NCBI RefSeq assembly: GCF_038592905.1
Contig: NZ_CP151943.1
Location: forward strand, 282,001-346,000
DNA: 64,000 bases
Origin: Neobacillus sp. FSL H8-0543
GTDB taxonomy: Bacteria; Bacillota; Bacilli; Bacillales; Cytobacillaceae
Direction: 5' to 3'
Numbering within the stretch: position 1 is the stretch's first letter; each line of letters starts with the position of its first letter. The notes beneath the pieces were generated by a model, which was not told the origin of the DNA, did not search any database, and was given only the letters and a program-made list of their open reading frames with translations. The translations under genes were made by a program, and so were the position numbers. Positions 8,206-16,802 of the stretch are shown in pieces.

Positions 8206-8811
8206 CTAATCACCTTGTCCCACAATTTCCTCCAATCCAATTGCCACATCCGAAATCATATTCTTGGCATCATCAAACTGGCCTCTATATAGATTAATAA
8301 GAGGTTTGATAATGTATTTGTGGACTTTATCCTGGTCGTTTAAAATATCAATTGGGAGGTAGTAAGTTGTTGTGCTAATACCAGTTTCCGAAAAGTTTGT
8401 TACACAAAGCTTTCCATCTTCCGTTTTCACAACTTCTTCGTCATCTCTCCAACCTGCTACATAAAGTTCATTACTTTTATTCAATTTATCCTTTTCAGAT
8501 TCCAAAAGTCCACAGGTTAAAAAGGGAATTGTATTCTCTATTCCATGCATGCTTCCATCAAATATTACATTAATACCTATTCCCTTATTCAGATTCCCAC
8601 CCTTAGCAAACACTCGCTGTAAGAAGTATGGAAGCCAATAATCTGGAGAGCGAAAATGTGATGACCGATCCCACATGACGCTGCCACCGCTAACTGCCTT
8701 AAACCCTTCACTCTCCATCATGTCATTAATCACGATCATTAATTTACTGGTTTCTTGGCAGACTGTTTTCATCATATCGTAGATTTCTTTTATATCTTTT
8801 CCTGTTGCCAT
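8206..8811 (-). CDS. Unrecognised protein, partner of the PD-(D/E)XK protein
   Basis: I do not recognise this 201-residue protein. It has no signal peptide or membrane segment. The N-terminal third is helical (KDIKEIYDMMKTVCQETSKL) and the middle holds WDRSSHFRSPDYWLPYFLQR followed by a beta-rich stretch. Its ATG lies three bases after the stop of the upstream nuclease-like gene, with GGGGGAATAGAGG spanning the junction, so the two are translationally coupled. The pairing suggests a subunit, inhibitor or target-recognition partner. Hairpin repeats stand outside both genes. Confidence 0.75.
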   Translation of the reverse strand: MATGKDIKEIYDMMKTVCQETSKLMIVINDMMESEGFKAVSGGSVMWDRSSHFRSPDYWLPYFLQRVFAKGGNLNKGIGINVIFDGSMHGIENTIPFLTCGLLESEKDKLNKSNELYVAGWRDDEEVVKTEDGKLCVTNFSETGISTTTYYLPIDILNDQDKVHKYIIKPLINLYRGQFDDAKNMISDVAIGLEEIVGQGD

Positions 8812-8814
8812 CCT

Positions 8815-9681
8815 CTATTCCCCCATCCAAAAATAGTTTTCCGTTTTTATTAGCTTACTAGCTTCAATTCCATTAAAAAGTAGTTGCTCCTGTTTCTCAG
8901 CTTCTTTCCAGAAATAGGAACCAGTTGCTGAGATTTTTCTTTTTGGTTTCGTGAATCCTTGATATGGAACCAAGCCTTTCCTTTGTAGCAAAGCCTTCAA
9001 ATCTACTAGCAAATAGCGCATAGAAGGGGCATTTTTCCAGGTTTCCCTTGCATTCACTTCATCAATGACTCCCATGATGCTCATCCAGTTCACCCAAAAG
9101 AAATGATGTTCATTTTGATTAAAGTACTGTTTTTTCTGTAATACATTAAAGGTTTCTTCGATATCGTGCCTTGGAGAAGCATAATGGGCAGTTACGAAAA
9201 AGAGATATCGATTGCCTGCCGATTGAATGTATTTGTCTCTTATGACAGGATCACCGATATAGATTTTTCCGTCATGAAGTTCCTTATATAGTTCGGCAAG
9301 CTGGTCTCCGTCTAAATGCTCCAATGGATTGTTATCTTTATCAGTAGTGTCCTTTTCTCGCTGAGCATTACTTTTTCCAGAATGATATTTTGCCTCTATT
9401 ATAATAGCGATTGTAGATTGATTCTTTTTCGTAAGGATGATCAGCACATCGGGTTCTCTGTTTAGATAGGTCGTCCTTGGCCAAAATACATAATCCGCTC
9501 CCACAATATCCTCGAGAAAATCAGGTGGGGCATTGTCCTTAAAGCTTGTTGCCTTTTTCAGAAATGGGATAAGTCCGTTGTTGACTTCAAGATACTTGAA
9601 GGTCGAAAATACATCTGAGGTTAGTAAATCTTCCATATGCTCATAAGAAGATAGCTTTCCGTGAATTTCAGCAATTGTCAT
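8815..9681 (-). CDS. Predicted PD-(D/E)XK nuclease-fold protein
   Basis: This 288-residue cytosolic protein carries a PD-(D/E)XK-like active-site pattern: EPD at 76-78, a beta strand, then IIIEAKYHSGK with EAK at 96-98, and a later helix with Gln127 and Tyr132. Such folds occur in restriction enzymes, recombination nucleases and phage-defence effectors. I do not recognise a named family. AGGTGG precedes the ATG at seven bases. It is the first gene of a two-gene unit with the 201-residue protein. Restriction or other anti-phage function is inference from fold and arrangement; no methyltransferase is nearby. Confidence 0.72.
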   Translation of the reverse strand: MTIAEIHGKLSSYEHMEDLLTSDVFSTFKYLEVNNGLIPFLKKATSFKDNAPPDFLEDIVGADYVFWPRTTYLNREPDVLIILTKKNQSTIAIIIEAKYHSGKSNAQREKDTTDKDNNPLEHLDGDQLAELYKELHDGKIYIGDPVIRDKYIQSAGNRYLFFVTAHYASPRHDIEETFNVLQKKQYFNQNEHHFFWVNWMSIMGVIDEVNARETWKNAPSMRYLLVDLKALLQRKGLVPYQGFTKPKRKISATGSYFWKEAEKQEQLLFNGIEASKLIKTENYFWMGE

Positions 9682-9775
9682 AGTAAAACCACCTAGGTAT
9701 GTATTGATTAATAACTATCTAAGAATATTCGACAAAAACTGTAAAATTCCTGTTATTATTATTGGAAATAAAAAG

Positions 9776-9816
9776 TGCACAGTTACCTTCCATATTTTTT
9801 GGAAGGTGCCTGTGCA
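9776..9816. repeat. Hairpin repeat, TGCACAG/CTGTGCA
   Basis: TGCACAG and CTGTGCA flank an inner inverted pair CCTTCC/GGAAGG with the loop ATATTTTTT. The CCTTCCATATTT core matches the hairpin at 7285-7330. It lies between the start of the nuclease-fold gene and the end of the germination operon, and may terminate the latter. Confidence 0.55.
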
Positions 9817-9833
9817 TTTTGCCATATTAAAGA

Positions 9834-10961
9834 TTAATCATTTATGCCAGATCTCATCATTTTAAAATCTACGTTTACATTGACTTTGGCGTCCTTATAC
9901 ATTTTATGCCATTTTTCATCTGTAAGCTTTGAGTGACGCACGGAGGCTCTGTATACTTCACCTAGTCCAATCACATCTGAATTTTTGGATTGACAATAAG
10001 TAATGAGATTTTCAACTCGCTCTTCCATTTGTTTTGAAACTTCCTTTTCAAACAATTTTAAATTATTTGATTTAGTCAAATCAATATCACTATTGATATC
10101 AATCAGTCTTGCATTAAGTTTTATTTTTATGTCAAATTCAAGATTCGTTTCGTTTACAAGCTTTAAATCACTACTACTATGTATGGTATCTAAGGAGATG
10201 ACTGTCCTGCCTTCTACATGACTTTTTCCCCTCAACTTGGGTGATTCACTCATGAAAATAAGATCCGTACTTCCAGCTTTGTATTTATCGTTAATTAATT
10301 TCAGGTAAAAGCTTTGATCTGTTGAAATTCTGCCAACTAAACGGTCATCTTTAAAAATCCCAACCCCAGTATACCTAACTTCCTTGTTATCAATGTTCTT
10401 TAGTATAGGCATAAATGGATCTCGTCCTACTGTGTAGTATCGATGCAAAGTCTCCTGTAAAGTAGCTGAAGGCATAAGTTCATCTTTTGTATTTTGTTCA
10501 ATGAGTCTATATAAATGGATACCAATATTAGGGATGTGTAGATCATTCAGGTTTAACAAATCCCTAGCCTCCCCTTCCACAATGGAAAGATAAGATAGAT
10601 CACTAATTGCGGGATCTTTCGTTAATGTTTCTGAAACATGAAGCATCCCCTGTTTACCTAATTCTTCCCCCAGTAGGATAACTCTTAGCTGTCCCGCTAA
10701 CAATTTCTTTGATGTCTTCTTATTACCCGATGTATTAAGACCTCTTACGGAATAGGCTTGTGTTTCTACAATTTTTACATCCGTTTTGGCATCAGGCTCA
10801 ATTTTTAATTCCACCGCTGTTCCATTAATCTTTCCTTTTTCTCCTACATCATATCCAATGGTGGTAATGAGACCAATTTCTTCAAGTATTTGGGGTTGAG
10901 CACAGCCAATTAGGCTGAAAATGGGTAACAAATATACAGCTAAAAATCTCTTTTTCATCAT
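9834..10961 (-). CDS. Spore germination lipoprotein, Ger(x)C family
   Basis: This 375-residue protein is the C subunit of a GerA-type nutrient germinant receptor, anchored on the outer face of the spore inner membrane. The N-terminus is a lipoprotein signal peptide with lipobox LIGC (Cys near 20). The body shows GerC features, including GLITTIGYDVGEKGKING near the start. Its ATG overlaps the end of the B-subunit gene by four bases. It is the last gene of the gerABC operon and is probably made in the forespore; I could not identify a sigma-G promoter with confidence. The germinant is unknown. Confidence 0.92.
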   Translation of the reverse strand: MMKKRFLAVYLLPIFSLIGCAQPQILEEIGLITTIGYDVGEKGKINGTAVELKIEPDAKTDVKIVETQAYSVRGLNTSGNKKTSKKLLAGQLRVILLGEELGKQGMLHVSETLTKDPAISDLSYLSIVEGEARDLLNLNDLHIPNIGIHLYRLIEQNTKDELMPSATLQETLHRYYTVGRDPFMPILKNIDNKEVRYTGVGIFKDDRLVGRISTDQSFYLKLINDKYKAGSTDLIFMSESPKLRGKSHVEGRTVISLDTIHSSSDLKLVNETNLEFDIKIKLNARLIDINSDIDLTKSNNLKLFEKEVSKQMEERVENLITYCQSKNSDVIGLGEVYRASVRHSKLTDEKWHKMYKDAKVNVNVDFKMMRSGIND

Positions 10962-12037
10962 ATTTGTTTCTCCTTAGATCCTTTTACTTTCTTTTTTATT
11001 AGTACGAAAACAAACAAAATGATAGGATAACAATAAGTAAGATAAAAAGCAGCGATAGCAAATGTATCATTAAAGTTGTTGATTTTCTGTCGTGTATTAA
11101 GAAATAAACTAGAAATAAAAAGAATTAATGAAAATATCCAAATAAAGTGAAATTCCTTTGCGTTAAATGTTCGATTCATTCCTCGGACAGCGGCCCATAA
11201 ATAAAGCATGATATTAGGAATAATAATCAACATCCAAAATGCGATGGCTATGTATTCCATTCTCTCGATAAAAGGAAGCTTCACAATTTTAAATAAGGAA
11301 AGTGTTACCCAAATTGATTTTTCTAATTGTCCAGAACTAAGATAAGCAATCGCTATTAGTATAAGGAGCAAATATAAAATCGTTGTAGTAGCGATTGCCA
11401 AATGCGCGAATTTCTGAACCTTTTTTTTTTCATTCAAGTGAGGATAAATGGCATATAAGATTTCAAACCCAACGACTGTAAATGTCATTTTGAATGTACC
11501 TTTTAAAATGGCTGGAATGTTGCTTTCCAAAATGGGCAAAAAACTAGTGTAATCGAAATAACGAATGGGAAATCCAATAAGTCCTAGCATCCATATAGAT
11601 AATATAACATTAAAAAAACAGACGCCCACGATTACTCGAACTCCACCTGTAACACCATAAACTACTATTAATAATAGAGAAATGGAAAAGAACCAGCTTG
11701 GAACTTGTGGAAACATCCAGGTTTGAATGACCTCTATATAATTTTTCATAATCACTAAAGAAGTTAATAAACAATAGAGGATATAAAGGCTATTCATCAT
11801 TCTTCCCACCCACTTGCCATAAATGTCATGATGAATGCCATAAATATCGGAGGAACCGTAAACTTGTAATGTTTTTATTATCATAAAAACAATCAGATGG
11901 GTTAGAATGCCAGAGAGAATGACAGATATCCAAGCATCGTGCTTAGCTTCCAAAAAGATGATTCGTTGAAACCCCTGAATCCCAATTCCAACTTGTATAT
12001 CATGAATAATAAAAAATAGTAAAAAGGTACTTAACAA
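10958..12037 (-). CDS. Spore germination permease, GerB family
   Basis: This is the amino-acid-permease-like B subunit of the germinant receptor, with about ten membrane helices (for example ISVILSGILTHLIVFMIIKT). The given start is a TTG without a ribosome binding site, and the same frame continues upstream to 12072 with plausible codons (IDIQYQPKPQLL). The only well-placed alternative is an ATT at 12068-12070, seven bases after AGGTG. Deleting one G from the AAGG at 12071-12074 would join a GTG at 12078-12080 to this frame. The true N-terminus is therefore unresolved. It lies between the A and C genes. Confidence 0.88.
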   Translation of the reverse strand: MLSTFLLFFIIHDIQVGIGIQGFQRIIFLEAKHDAWISVILSGILTHLIVFMIIKTLQVYGSSDIYGIHHDIYGKWVGRMMNSLYILYCLLTSLVIMKNYIEVIQTWMFPQVPSWFFSISLLLIVVYGVTGGVRVIVGVCFFNVILSIWMLGLIGFPIRYFDYTSFLPILESNIPAILKGTFKMTFTVVGFEILYAIYPHLNEKKKVQKFAHLAIATTTILYLLLILIAIAYLSSGQLEKSIWVTLSLFKIVKLPFIERMEYIAIAFWMLIIIPNIMLYLWAAVRGMNRTFNAKEFHFIWIFSLILFISSLFLNTRQKINNFNDTFAIAAFYLTYCYPIILFVFVLIKKKVKGSKEKQI

Positions 12038-12092
12038 TAATTGTGGTTTGGGTTGATATTGAATGTCAATCCTTGTTCACCTACCTAAGTGT

Positions 12093-13607
12093 TCATTCTT
12101 TTTCTTTTGCATCTAAAGGATCGTATTTATAATCATCTTCGGGTCGAGTTTGTTTCGGTCTATTGTAAGTAAAAGTTAGTGGTAGTCTAATTACACTATC
12201 CTTCCAGTCAGCCAAACGAGGGGGATAAAAAGGCAACAGAACTGGAACACCTAGACTTGATTGTCGCAAAAGATGGATAAGTATAAAGCAAAAACCGAAC
12301 ATAATGCCATAAAAACCCCAAAAACCAGCCAATATAATGATAGGAAATCGTAAAACCCTTACAATGTTCCCCATTGAATAATTTGGTGTTGTAAATGATG
12401 CAAGGGCCCCTAGGGCGACAATAATAATTAATATATTACTTGTAAATCCTGCATCTACTGAGGCTGTTCCGATTACAATACCTCCAACGATACCTATGGT
12501 TTGTCCCACTTTAGTAGGTAATCTGGCAGCTGATTCTCTTAATAGTTCAATGATAAATTCCATAAATAATGCTTCCAAAATGGGGGGGAAAGGTACCCTT
12601 GCCCTTGATTCACTAAGAGGGATTAACAAGGTTTGTGGAATTACTTCATAGTGAAAGGTTAGAGCAGCTACGTAAAAGGCAGTGAAAAAAATAGAAAGAA
12701 TTAGGGCGAACATTCTTAACAGCCTTAAAAATGTGGCAACTTGCCAATGAATATTGTTATCCTCCATACTTTGAAAAAATTCTAAAAAAGATTGTGGACA
12801 AGCAATGGCTAAAGAACTTCCATCTACCAAAACAACTAGCTTTCCCATTAACAGCCAACTACAAATTCTGTCTGGTCGCTCTGTTAATACCATCTGTGGA
12901 AAAATAGATAATGAATTATCTTCAATTAGTTGTAGTAAAACAGAACTATCTAAAATTCCATCTATATTAATTTTTTTAATTCTTTCACGTAGAAGGTCCA
13001 CCATTTGCTGGTTAGCAATAGCATGAATGTGAACCAATGACACAGACGTAGTACTTTGAGTTCCAATTTGAATATTTTCAATAGATAGATTTGGATCGGT
13101 AATATATTTTCTTATTAAAGATAAATTTGTGCTAAGACTTTCATTAAAGGCAATCTGCGGCCCAATTACTTGTGTTTCATTCATCGCAGCTGATAAAGTT
13201 CGACCAGTATTTGAAGCGATCCTGGCAAAAATAACCTCTGATTCACCTTCTAGTTGGATGATGACATGTCCACTAATAGCTGACTGAATCACTTTATCCA
13301 ACTGATTCGTTTTATCTTTTATTGCAACCGATAGCTGCTCCATAATATTTTCAATGCTATGAAATGATTGGTTTTTGATTTGTTCAATAATATCTTTATG
13401 GAGCAAGTTCATATCGATTAATGTATGAAGATAAAATAGAGTAATGCCTGTACCTGCAACATCGGTTTCTAGGATATCCGCACTGTGTTGAAGTCTTTTC
13501 CTGAATTCATTTGACATCTCTTCCCTATTAGTCGGGACCGTGTTATCTTCATCAACTGATTTCCCTTTTTCTTTTTTGTAATTTGTCAATTTTTTTTTGA
13601 AGAACAT
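12093..13607 (-). CDS. Spore germination protein, GerA family
   Basis: This 504-residue A subunit of a GerA-type germinant receptor sits in the spore inner membrane and contributes to nutrient sensing. It has a Lys-rich hydrophilic N-terminus, a ~250-residue soluble domain and a C-terminal half of membrane helices with the conserved stretch FPPILEALFMEFIIELLRES. AAGGGGAG precedes the ATG by six bases. It opens the gerA-gerB-gerC operon. The length is normal for the family. Confidence 0.95.
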   Translation of the reverse strand: MFFKKKLTNYKKEKGKSVDEDNTVPTNREEMSNEFRKRLQHSADILETDVAGTGITLFYLHTLIDMNLLHKDIIEQIKNQSFHSIENIMEQLSVAIKDKTNQLDKVIQSAISGHVIIQLEGESEVIFARIASNTGRTLSAAMNETQVIGPQIAFNESLSTNLSLIRKYITDPNLSIENIQIGTQSTTSVSLVHIHAIANQQMVDLLRERIKKINIDGILDSSVLLQLIEDNSLSIFPQMVLTERPDRICSWLLMGKLVVLVDGSSLAIACPQSFLEFFQSMEDNNIHWQVATFLRLLRMFALILSIFFTAFYVAALTFHYEVIPQTLLIPLSESRARVPFPPILEALFMEFIIELLRESAARLPTKVGQTIGIVGGIVIGTASVDAGFTSNILIIIVALGALASFTTPNYSMGNIVRVLRFPIIILAGFWGFYGIMFGFCFILIHLLRQSSLGVPVLLPFYPPRLADWKDSVIRLPLTFTYNRPKQTRPEDDYKYDPLDAKEKE

Positions 13608-13779
13608 TTCTAGCTCCCCTTTAGAAAGTAAAAATTATTCATCTTATTGTTCACCACTTACTTCCAATTATTCATAAGAGCCTTGGGTAGAAAAATTTCT
13701 AAAAAACAAAAGTGCCACTAATCGAAATTTGCCGCATTCGAAAAGTGACAGCACCACATATCTCAATTGTTGAGACAAA

Positions 13780-13808
13780 AATAGCCAGGAGAACCGCCCC
13801 CTGGCTAC
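13780..13808 (-). terminator. Rho-independent terminator of the dioxygenase gene
   Basis: TAGCCAGG and CCTGGCTA form an 8-bp stem; on the minus strand it is followed by TTTTT. It sits right after the stop of the dioxygenase gene. A nearby TCTCAATTGTTGAGA palindrome (13760-13774) recalls the MhqR-type half sites but has no promoter to control. Confidence 0.8.
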
Positions 13809-13811
13809 TAC

Positions 13812-14795
13812 TTACAAGTATTCTTTATCAATCTTCAATGTACTTCTTACTGTATCGATCGGACGAACTAATCCCTCAATTTTTTCACGTTTTTTTTCAA
13901 AGAATGGCGGTAAAGAAAGTTTTTCACCAAGTGTTTCGTATGGTTCATCTCCCATAAATCCTGGACCATCCGTAGCCAATTCAAACAGAATCGATGGTGC
14001 TGCTTTTGTATATAAAGATCCAAAAAAATAACGGTCTATAAAACCTGAGTTTGGTATGTTGAACCCATGTAAACGTTTTTGCCAAGCATCTAAATCCGCT
14101 TTTTCATCCACTCGGAAGGCAGTATGATGAACGGTACCAAAGCCTTGTCGTGCTTGAGGAAGAACGGTATTATATTCAACAATCACTTGTGCACCGTTAC
14201 CGCCCTCACCCATTTCAAATAAGTGGAATGAATTCTCTTGGGCAACTTCTCTCATGAAGAAAACTTGCTCCAGCACTTCTTTAAAGTAATCAAAAGAAGA
14301 TGTACGAACAAAGATTGGCCCTAATCCTGTGATTGCATATTCTAAAGGAATCGGCCCGTTTTGCCATGGTGTTCCAGAAGCCACTCCCTCATTATTTTCA
14401 TCGGAAATGAGTTGATATTGTTGATCATCAAAATCAACAAAGGAGATTGTCTTCTTACCAAATTGCTCGTTTATTCCCTTATGTTTTACTTTGTATTTAT
14501 CAAAACGTTTTACCCAATACTCTAATGCTGCATCAGTTGGTACACGGAAAGACGTTTTAGAAATTTCGTTGGTACCATGTACACCCTTCGGAATACCTGG
14601 AAAATCAAAGAATGTCATATCTGTTCCTGCACCACCGACATCATCTGCAAAGAATAAGTGATAGGTTTGAATATCGTCCTGGTTCACCGTTTTCTTTACT
14701 AAACGCATCCCTAAAACATAAGTGAAAAATTCATAAATCTTTTCAGCACTGCTTGTAATGGCTGTTACGTGATGAAGCCCTTTTAATTCGTTCAT
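13812..14795 (-). CDS. Ring-cleaving dioxygenase, MhqO/MhqA type
   Basis: This 327-residue glyoxalase-fold protein has two vicinal-oxygen-chelate modules and belongs to the hydroquinone/catechol dioxygenases that Bacillus induces under quinone stress. Metal-ligand His residues are visible in HHVTAI (residues 8-9) and VHHTAFRV in the second half, with a Glu in LFELATDGPG near the end. The start follows GGAGGAATTAAA. A palindrome ATCTTGGATTCAAGAT lies 25 bp upstream, as expected for MhqR control. A second paralogue is encoded at 16799-17752. Confidence 0.88.
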   Translation of the reverse strand: MNELKGLHHVTAITSSAEKIYEFFTYVLGMRLVKKTVNQDDIQTYHLFFADDVGGAGTDMTFFDFPGIPKGVHGTNEISKTSFRVPTDAALEYWVKRFDKYKVKHKGINEQFGKKTISFVDFDDQQYQLISDENNEGVASGTPWQNGPIPLEYAITGLGPIFVRTSSFDYFKEVLEQVFFMREVAQENSFHLFEMGEGGNGAQVIVEYNTVLPQARQGFGTVHHTAFRVDEKADLDAWQKRLHGFNIPNSGFIDRYFFGSLYTKAAPSILFELATDGPGFMGDEPYETLGEKLSLPPFFEKKREKIEGLVRPIDTVRSTLKIDKEYL

Positions 14796-14819
14796 TTTAA
14801 TTCCTCCATTTTATCAAAT

Positions 14820-14837
14820 TATCTTGGATTCAAGATA
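14820..14837. promoter_or_regulatory. MhqR-like operator upstream of the dioxygenase gene
   Basis: TATCTTGGATTCAAGATA is an inverted repeat with the spacing and arms of the MhqR site TATCTcgaattcgAGATA. It lies between the MarR-type gene and the dioxygenase start. Confidence 0.7.
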
Positions 14838-14852
14838 TCTATTTAAAAAAAA

Positions 14853-15290
14853 TCAAATTCGTTTCGCTTTATGACCAATTCGTTTTAATAATGCTATTGT
14901 TTCCCTAAGCTCGCCTGGCCCTAAATCACCAAAGACTTCTCTAATTTTCAATACATGCTGCGGGAAAATTTCATCCATTAACGCTTTCCCTTCACTTGTT
15001 AACGCGGCATATGTGACGCGTCGATCCTCTGGACATCCTTTGCGTCTTACATAATTCTTCTGCTCCAGTTTATCCACAACATAAGTGATACTGCCGCTTG
15101 AAATAAGGACCTTCTTTCCTATCACTTGAATCGGTTGATCACCTCTATGATACAGCAACTCTAAAACAGAAAACTCAGTTGAGTTTAATCCATGATTTGC
15201 TGCATCTTTACGAATTACTTCCTGAATAGCTTGGGAGGCACGAAGTATAACGGTAACAGCTTTTAATTCTTCACTCACGAATTCCATTCG
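14853..15290 (-). CDS. mhqR: MarR-family regulator, MhqR-like
   Basis: This 145-residue winged-helix repressor is the likely sensor of quinones and related electrophiles. The start MEFVSEELKA is chosen because TTGGAGTGAT precedes it; a longer frame upstream has no site. The winged helix spans about residues 45-110 (GSITYVVDKLEQKNYVRRKG, then CPEDRRVTYAALTSEG). The length and start match B. subtilis MhqR. The genes around it have palindromes matching the known MhqR operator, so it probably controls both dioxygenases, the flavin reductase and the YceI gene. Other MarR paralogues such as YusO remain possible. Confidence 0.82.
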   Translation of the reverse strand, partial: RMEFVSEELKAVTVILRASQAIQEVIRKDAANHGLNSTEFSVLELLYHRGDQPIQVIGKKVLISSGSITYVVDKLEQKNYVRRKGCPEDRRVTYAALTSEGKALMDEIFPQHVLKIREVFGDLGPGELRETIALLKRIGHKAKRI

Positions 15291-15313
15291 TATCACTCCA
15301 ATAAATATTGTAA

Positions 15314-15348
15314 CCAATTCGAACACTTATTAAAAATGTCCGAATTGG
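15314..15348. promoter_or_regulatory. Inverted repeat between YceI and MarR genes
   Basis: CCAATTCGAACA and TGTCCGAATTGG form a 12-bp arm pair (one mismatch) around an 11-base loop. It lies after the YceI stop and before the MarR start. It may be the terminator of the YceI gene or an operator of the regulator; the run after the stem is only AT-rich. Confidence 0.5.
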
Positions 15349-15377
15349 CTTTTAGTAGAACTTAGCCACTTTAGAAA

Positions 15378-15905
15378 TTATGCTGTTGGGTTAACCTCTA
15401 ATTCAACTTTGATTTTGATGTCTTTACCAACAAGTACGCCACCTGTTTCAAGTGCAGCGTTCCAAGTTAGACCGAATTCTTCACGGTTAATTTTTGCTTC
15501 TGCTTCAAATCCGTAAACTTCTACGCCCCATGGGTTTGTACCCTTACCGCCAAATTCAACTGCAAACGTTACTGATTTTGTTACGTCCTTAATCGTTAAG
15601 TCACCAGTTACTCTGTAGTCATCTCCATCCTTTGTAATGCTTGTTGATACAAAATCAATTGTTGGGTTAATTTCAACATCAAAGAAATCTGCTGATCTTA
15701 AGTGGTTATCACGATCTTCACTGCGTGTGTTGATGCTTGCTACGTCAAATTTGAATGCAATGGAAGCTGTAGTTAAATCTGATAAATCTGCAGCTACTAC
15801 ATCTGCTGTGTAAGTTTCAAATTGTCCTTTTACCTTTGATACCATCATGTGTTTTACTTCAAATCCTACGCTTGAGTGTGATTGATCTACTGTCCATTTT
15901 GTCAT
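15378..15905 (-). CDS. YceI-family protein
   Basis: This 175-residue protein has the lipocalin-like YceI fold, a beta barrel that binds long isoprenoid-type molecules. It starts MTKWTVDQSHSSVGFEVKHM, typical of the family, and has no signal peptide, so it is cytoplasmic. GGGGGAAATTTAAA precedes the ATG. At least two TATCTC-type palindromes stand in its upstream region, placing it in the quinone-stress regulon. A role in quinone or isoprenoid handling fits but is inference. Confidence 0.9.
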   Translation of the reverse strand: MTKWTVDQSHSSVGFEVKHMMVSKVKGQFETYTADVVAADLSDLTTASIAFKFDVASINTRSEDRDNHLRSADFFDVEINPTIDFVSTSITKDGDDYRVTGDLTIKDVTKSVTFAVEFGGKGTNPWGVEVYGFEAEAKINREEFGLTWNAALETGGVLVGKDIKIKVELEVNPTA

Positions 15906-15936
15906 TTTAAATTTCCCCCGTTTTGTTTTTAATTAT

Positions 15937-15954
15937 TATCTCGGAATCGAGATA
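15937..15954. promoter_or_regulatory. MhqR-like operator upstream of the YceI gene
   Basis: TATCTCGGAATCGAGATA is a near-perfect inverted repeat 32 bp before the YceI start. It differs from the perfect site at 17841 only in its centre. Confidence 0.75.
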
Positions 15955-16040
15955 TATCTTCAAAAAAATGTTTTTTTTCAAATAAAACAGCTAAGTTGAG
16001 ATCATCAATTAAATACCGATGTGTTTATCTTGAATTCATT

Positions 16041-16058
16041 TATCTTTAACCTGAGATA
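16041..16058. promoter_or_regulatory. Second MhqR-like site of the YceI gene
   Basis: TATCTTTAACCTGAGATA keeps the outer TATCT/AGATA arms. A further half site TATCTTGAATTCA begins at 16026. Together they give the YceI promoter region several candidate sites. Confidence 0.5.
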
Positions 16059-16140
16059 AACTTAACATATATTCGCCTAGGCTGTCAATACTTTTCGAAA
16101 TAATTCTTTTACACCTAATGTAAAAACTGATTTTCGGTAG

Positions 16141-16170
16141 TAAAAAGGCTAATAAACATTTTGATTAGCC
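16141..16170 (-). terminator. Terminator after the flavin reductase gene
   Basis: GGCTAAT and ATTAGCC form the stem and TTTTT follows on the minus strand. It ends the two-gene dioxygenase/flavin reductase operon. Confidence 0.78.
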
Positions 16171-16184
16171 ATTGACTTCCTTAC

Positions 16185-16802
16185 CTATTTAGGTCTTTCT
16201 ATCTCAAAGATTTCGCCGATTTTTGCATAATTAGCCCCTGCTAATCGGCTTACTGCAGCCAACCCTTTTGGGTCGATTCTTCCTTTTTCGTAGATTTCAT
16301 CTTCAATGTGAAATTGAACAACTTTACCTATGATAAAATCACACCCAGGAGAATCAACACCTCCTAGTTCTAACGAATGCTCTAATACACATTCCATTCG
16401 AACCTTTGCTTCCTTTACTCCAGGAACGGATAATTTCACACTCTCGACTGGAGCTAATCCTGCTACCTGAATTTCACTTTGACTAGGTGGCAAACTTGCA
16501 GCGGTTTTATTTATCTTTTCAACGTTTTGCTCATCGACAATATGGACTACAAATTCTTTTTTCTTAAGAATATTTTTTGCAGTATCCTTCTGTCTCCCAT
16601 CAGATCGTTGGATCGATAATGAAATCATCGGAGGATTAGAAGATACAATATTAAAATAACTAAAAGGTGCACCGTTTAAAACGCCTTCTTCAGACAAAGT
16701 CGTGACGAAAGCAATGGGTCTCGGGATAATACTACCGATTAGAAATTTATAATTTTCTCTTTCTGAAATGGTAGATGGATCAATGGAAAGCATGGGTATC
16801 AT
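16185..16802 (-). CDS. Flavin reductase-family protein (DIM6/NTAB)
   Basis: This 205-residue FMN-binding split-barrel protein resembles flavin reductases that supply reduced flavin to oxygenases. The conserved opening YKFLIGSIIPRPIAFVTTLS and the motif GAPFSYFNIVSSNPPM are visible. Its ATG overlaps the stop of the upstream dioxygenase gene by four bases, so the two are cotranslated and probably work on the same aromatic or quinone substrate. Confidence 0.9.
   Translation of the reverse strand: MIPMLSIDPSTISERENYKFLIGSIIPRPIAFVTTLSEEGVLNGAPFSYFNIVSSNPPMISLSIQRSDGRQKDTAKNILKKKEFVVHIVDEQNVEKINKTAASLPPSQSEIQVAGLAPVESVKLSVPGVKEAKVRMECVLEHSLELGGVDSPGCDFIIGKVVQFHIEDEIYEKGRIDPKGLAAVSRLAGANYAKIGEIFEIERPK

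Noticed and set aside
13608..13711. Sigma-G promoter in front of the germination operon
   Set aside because: A TGAATAA-like -35 can be found but no matching CATA-type -10 at proper distance, so I do not list it.
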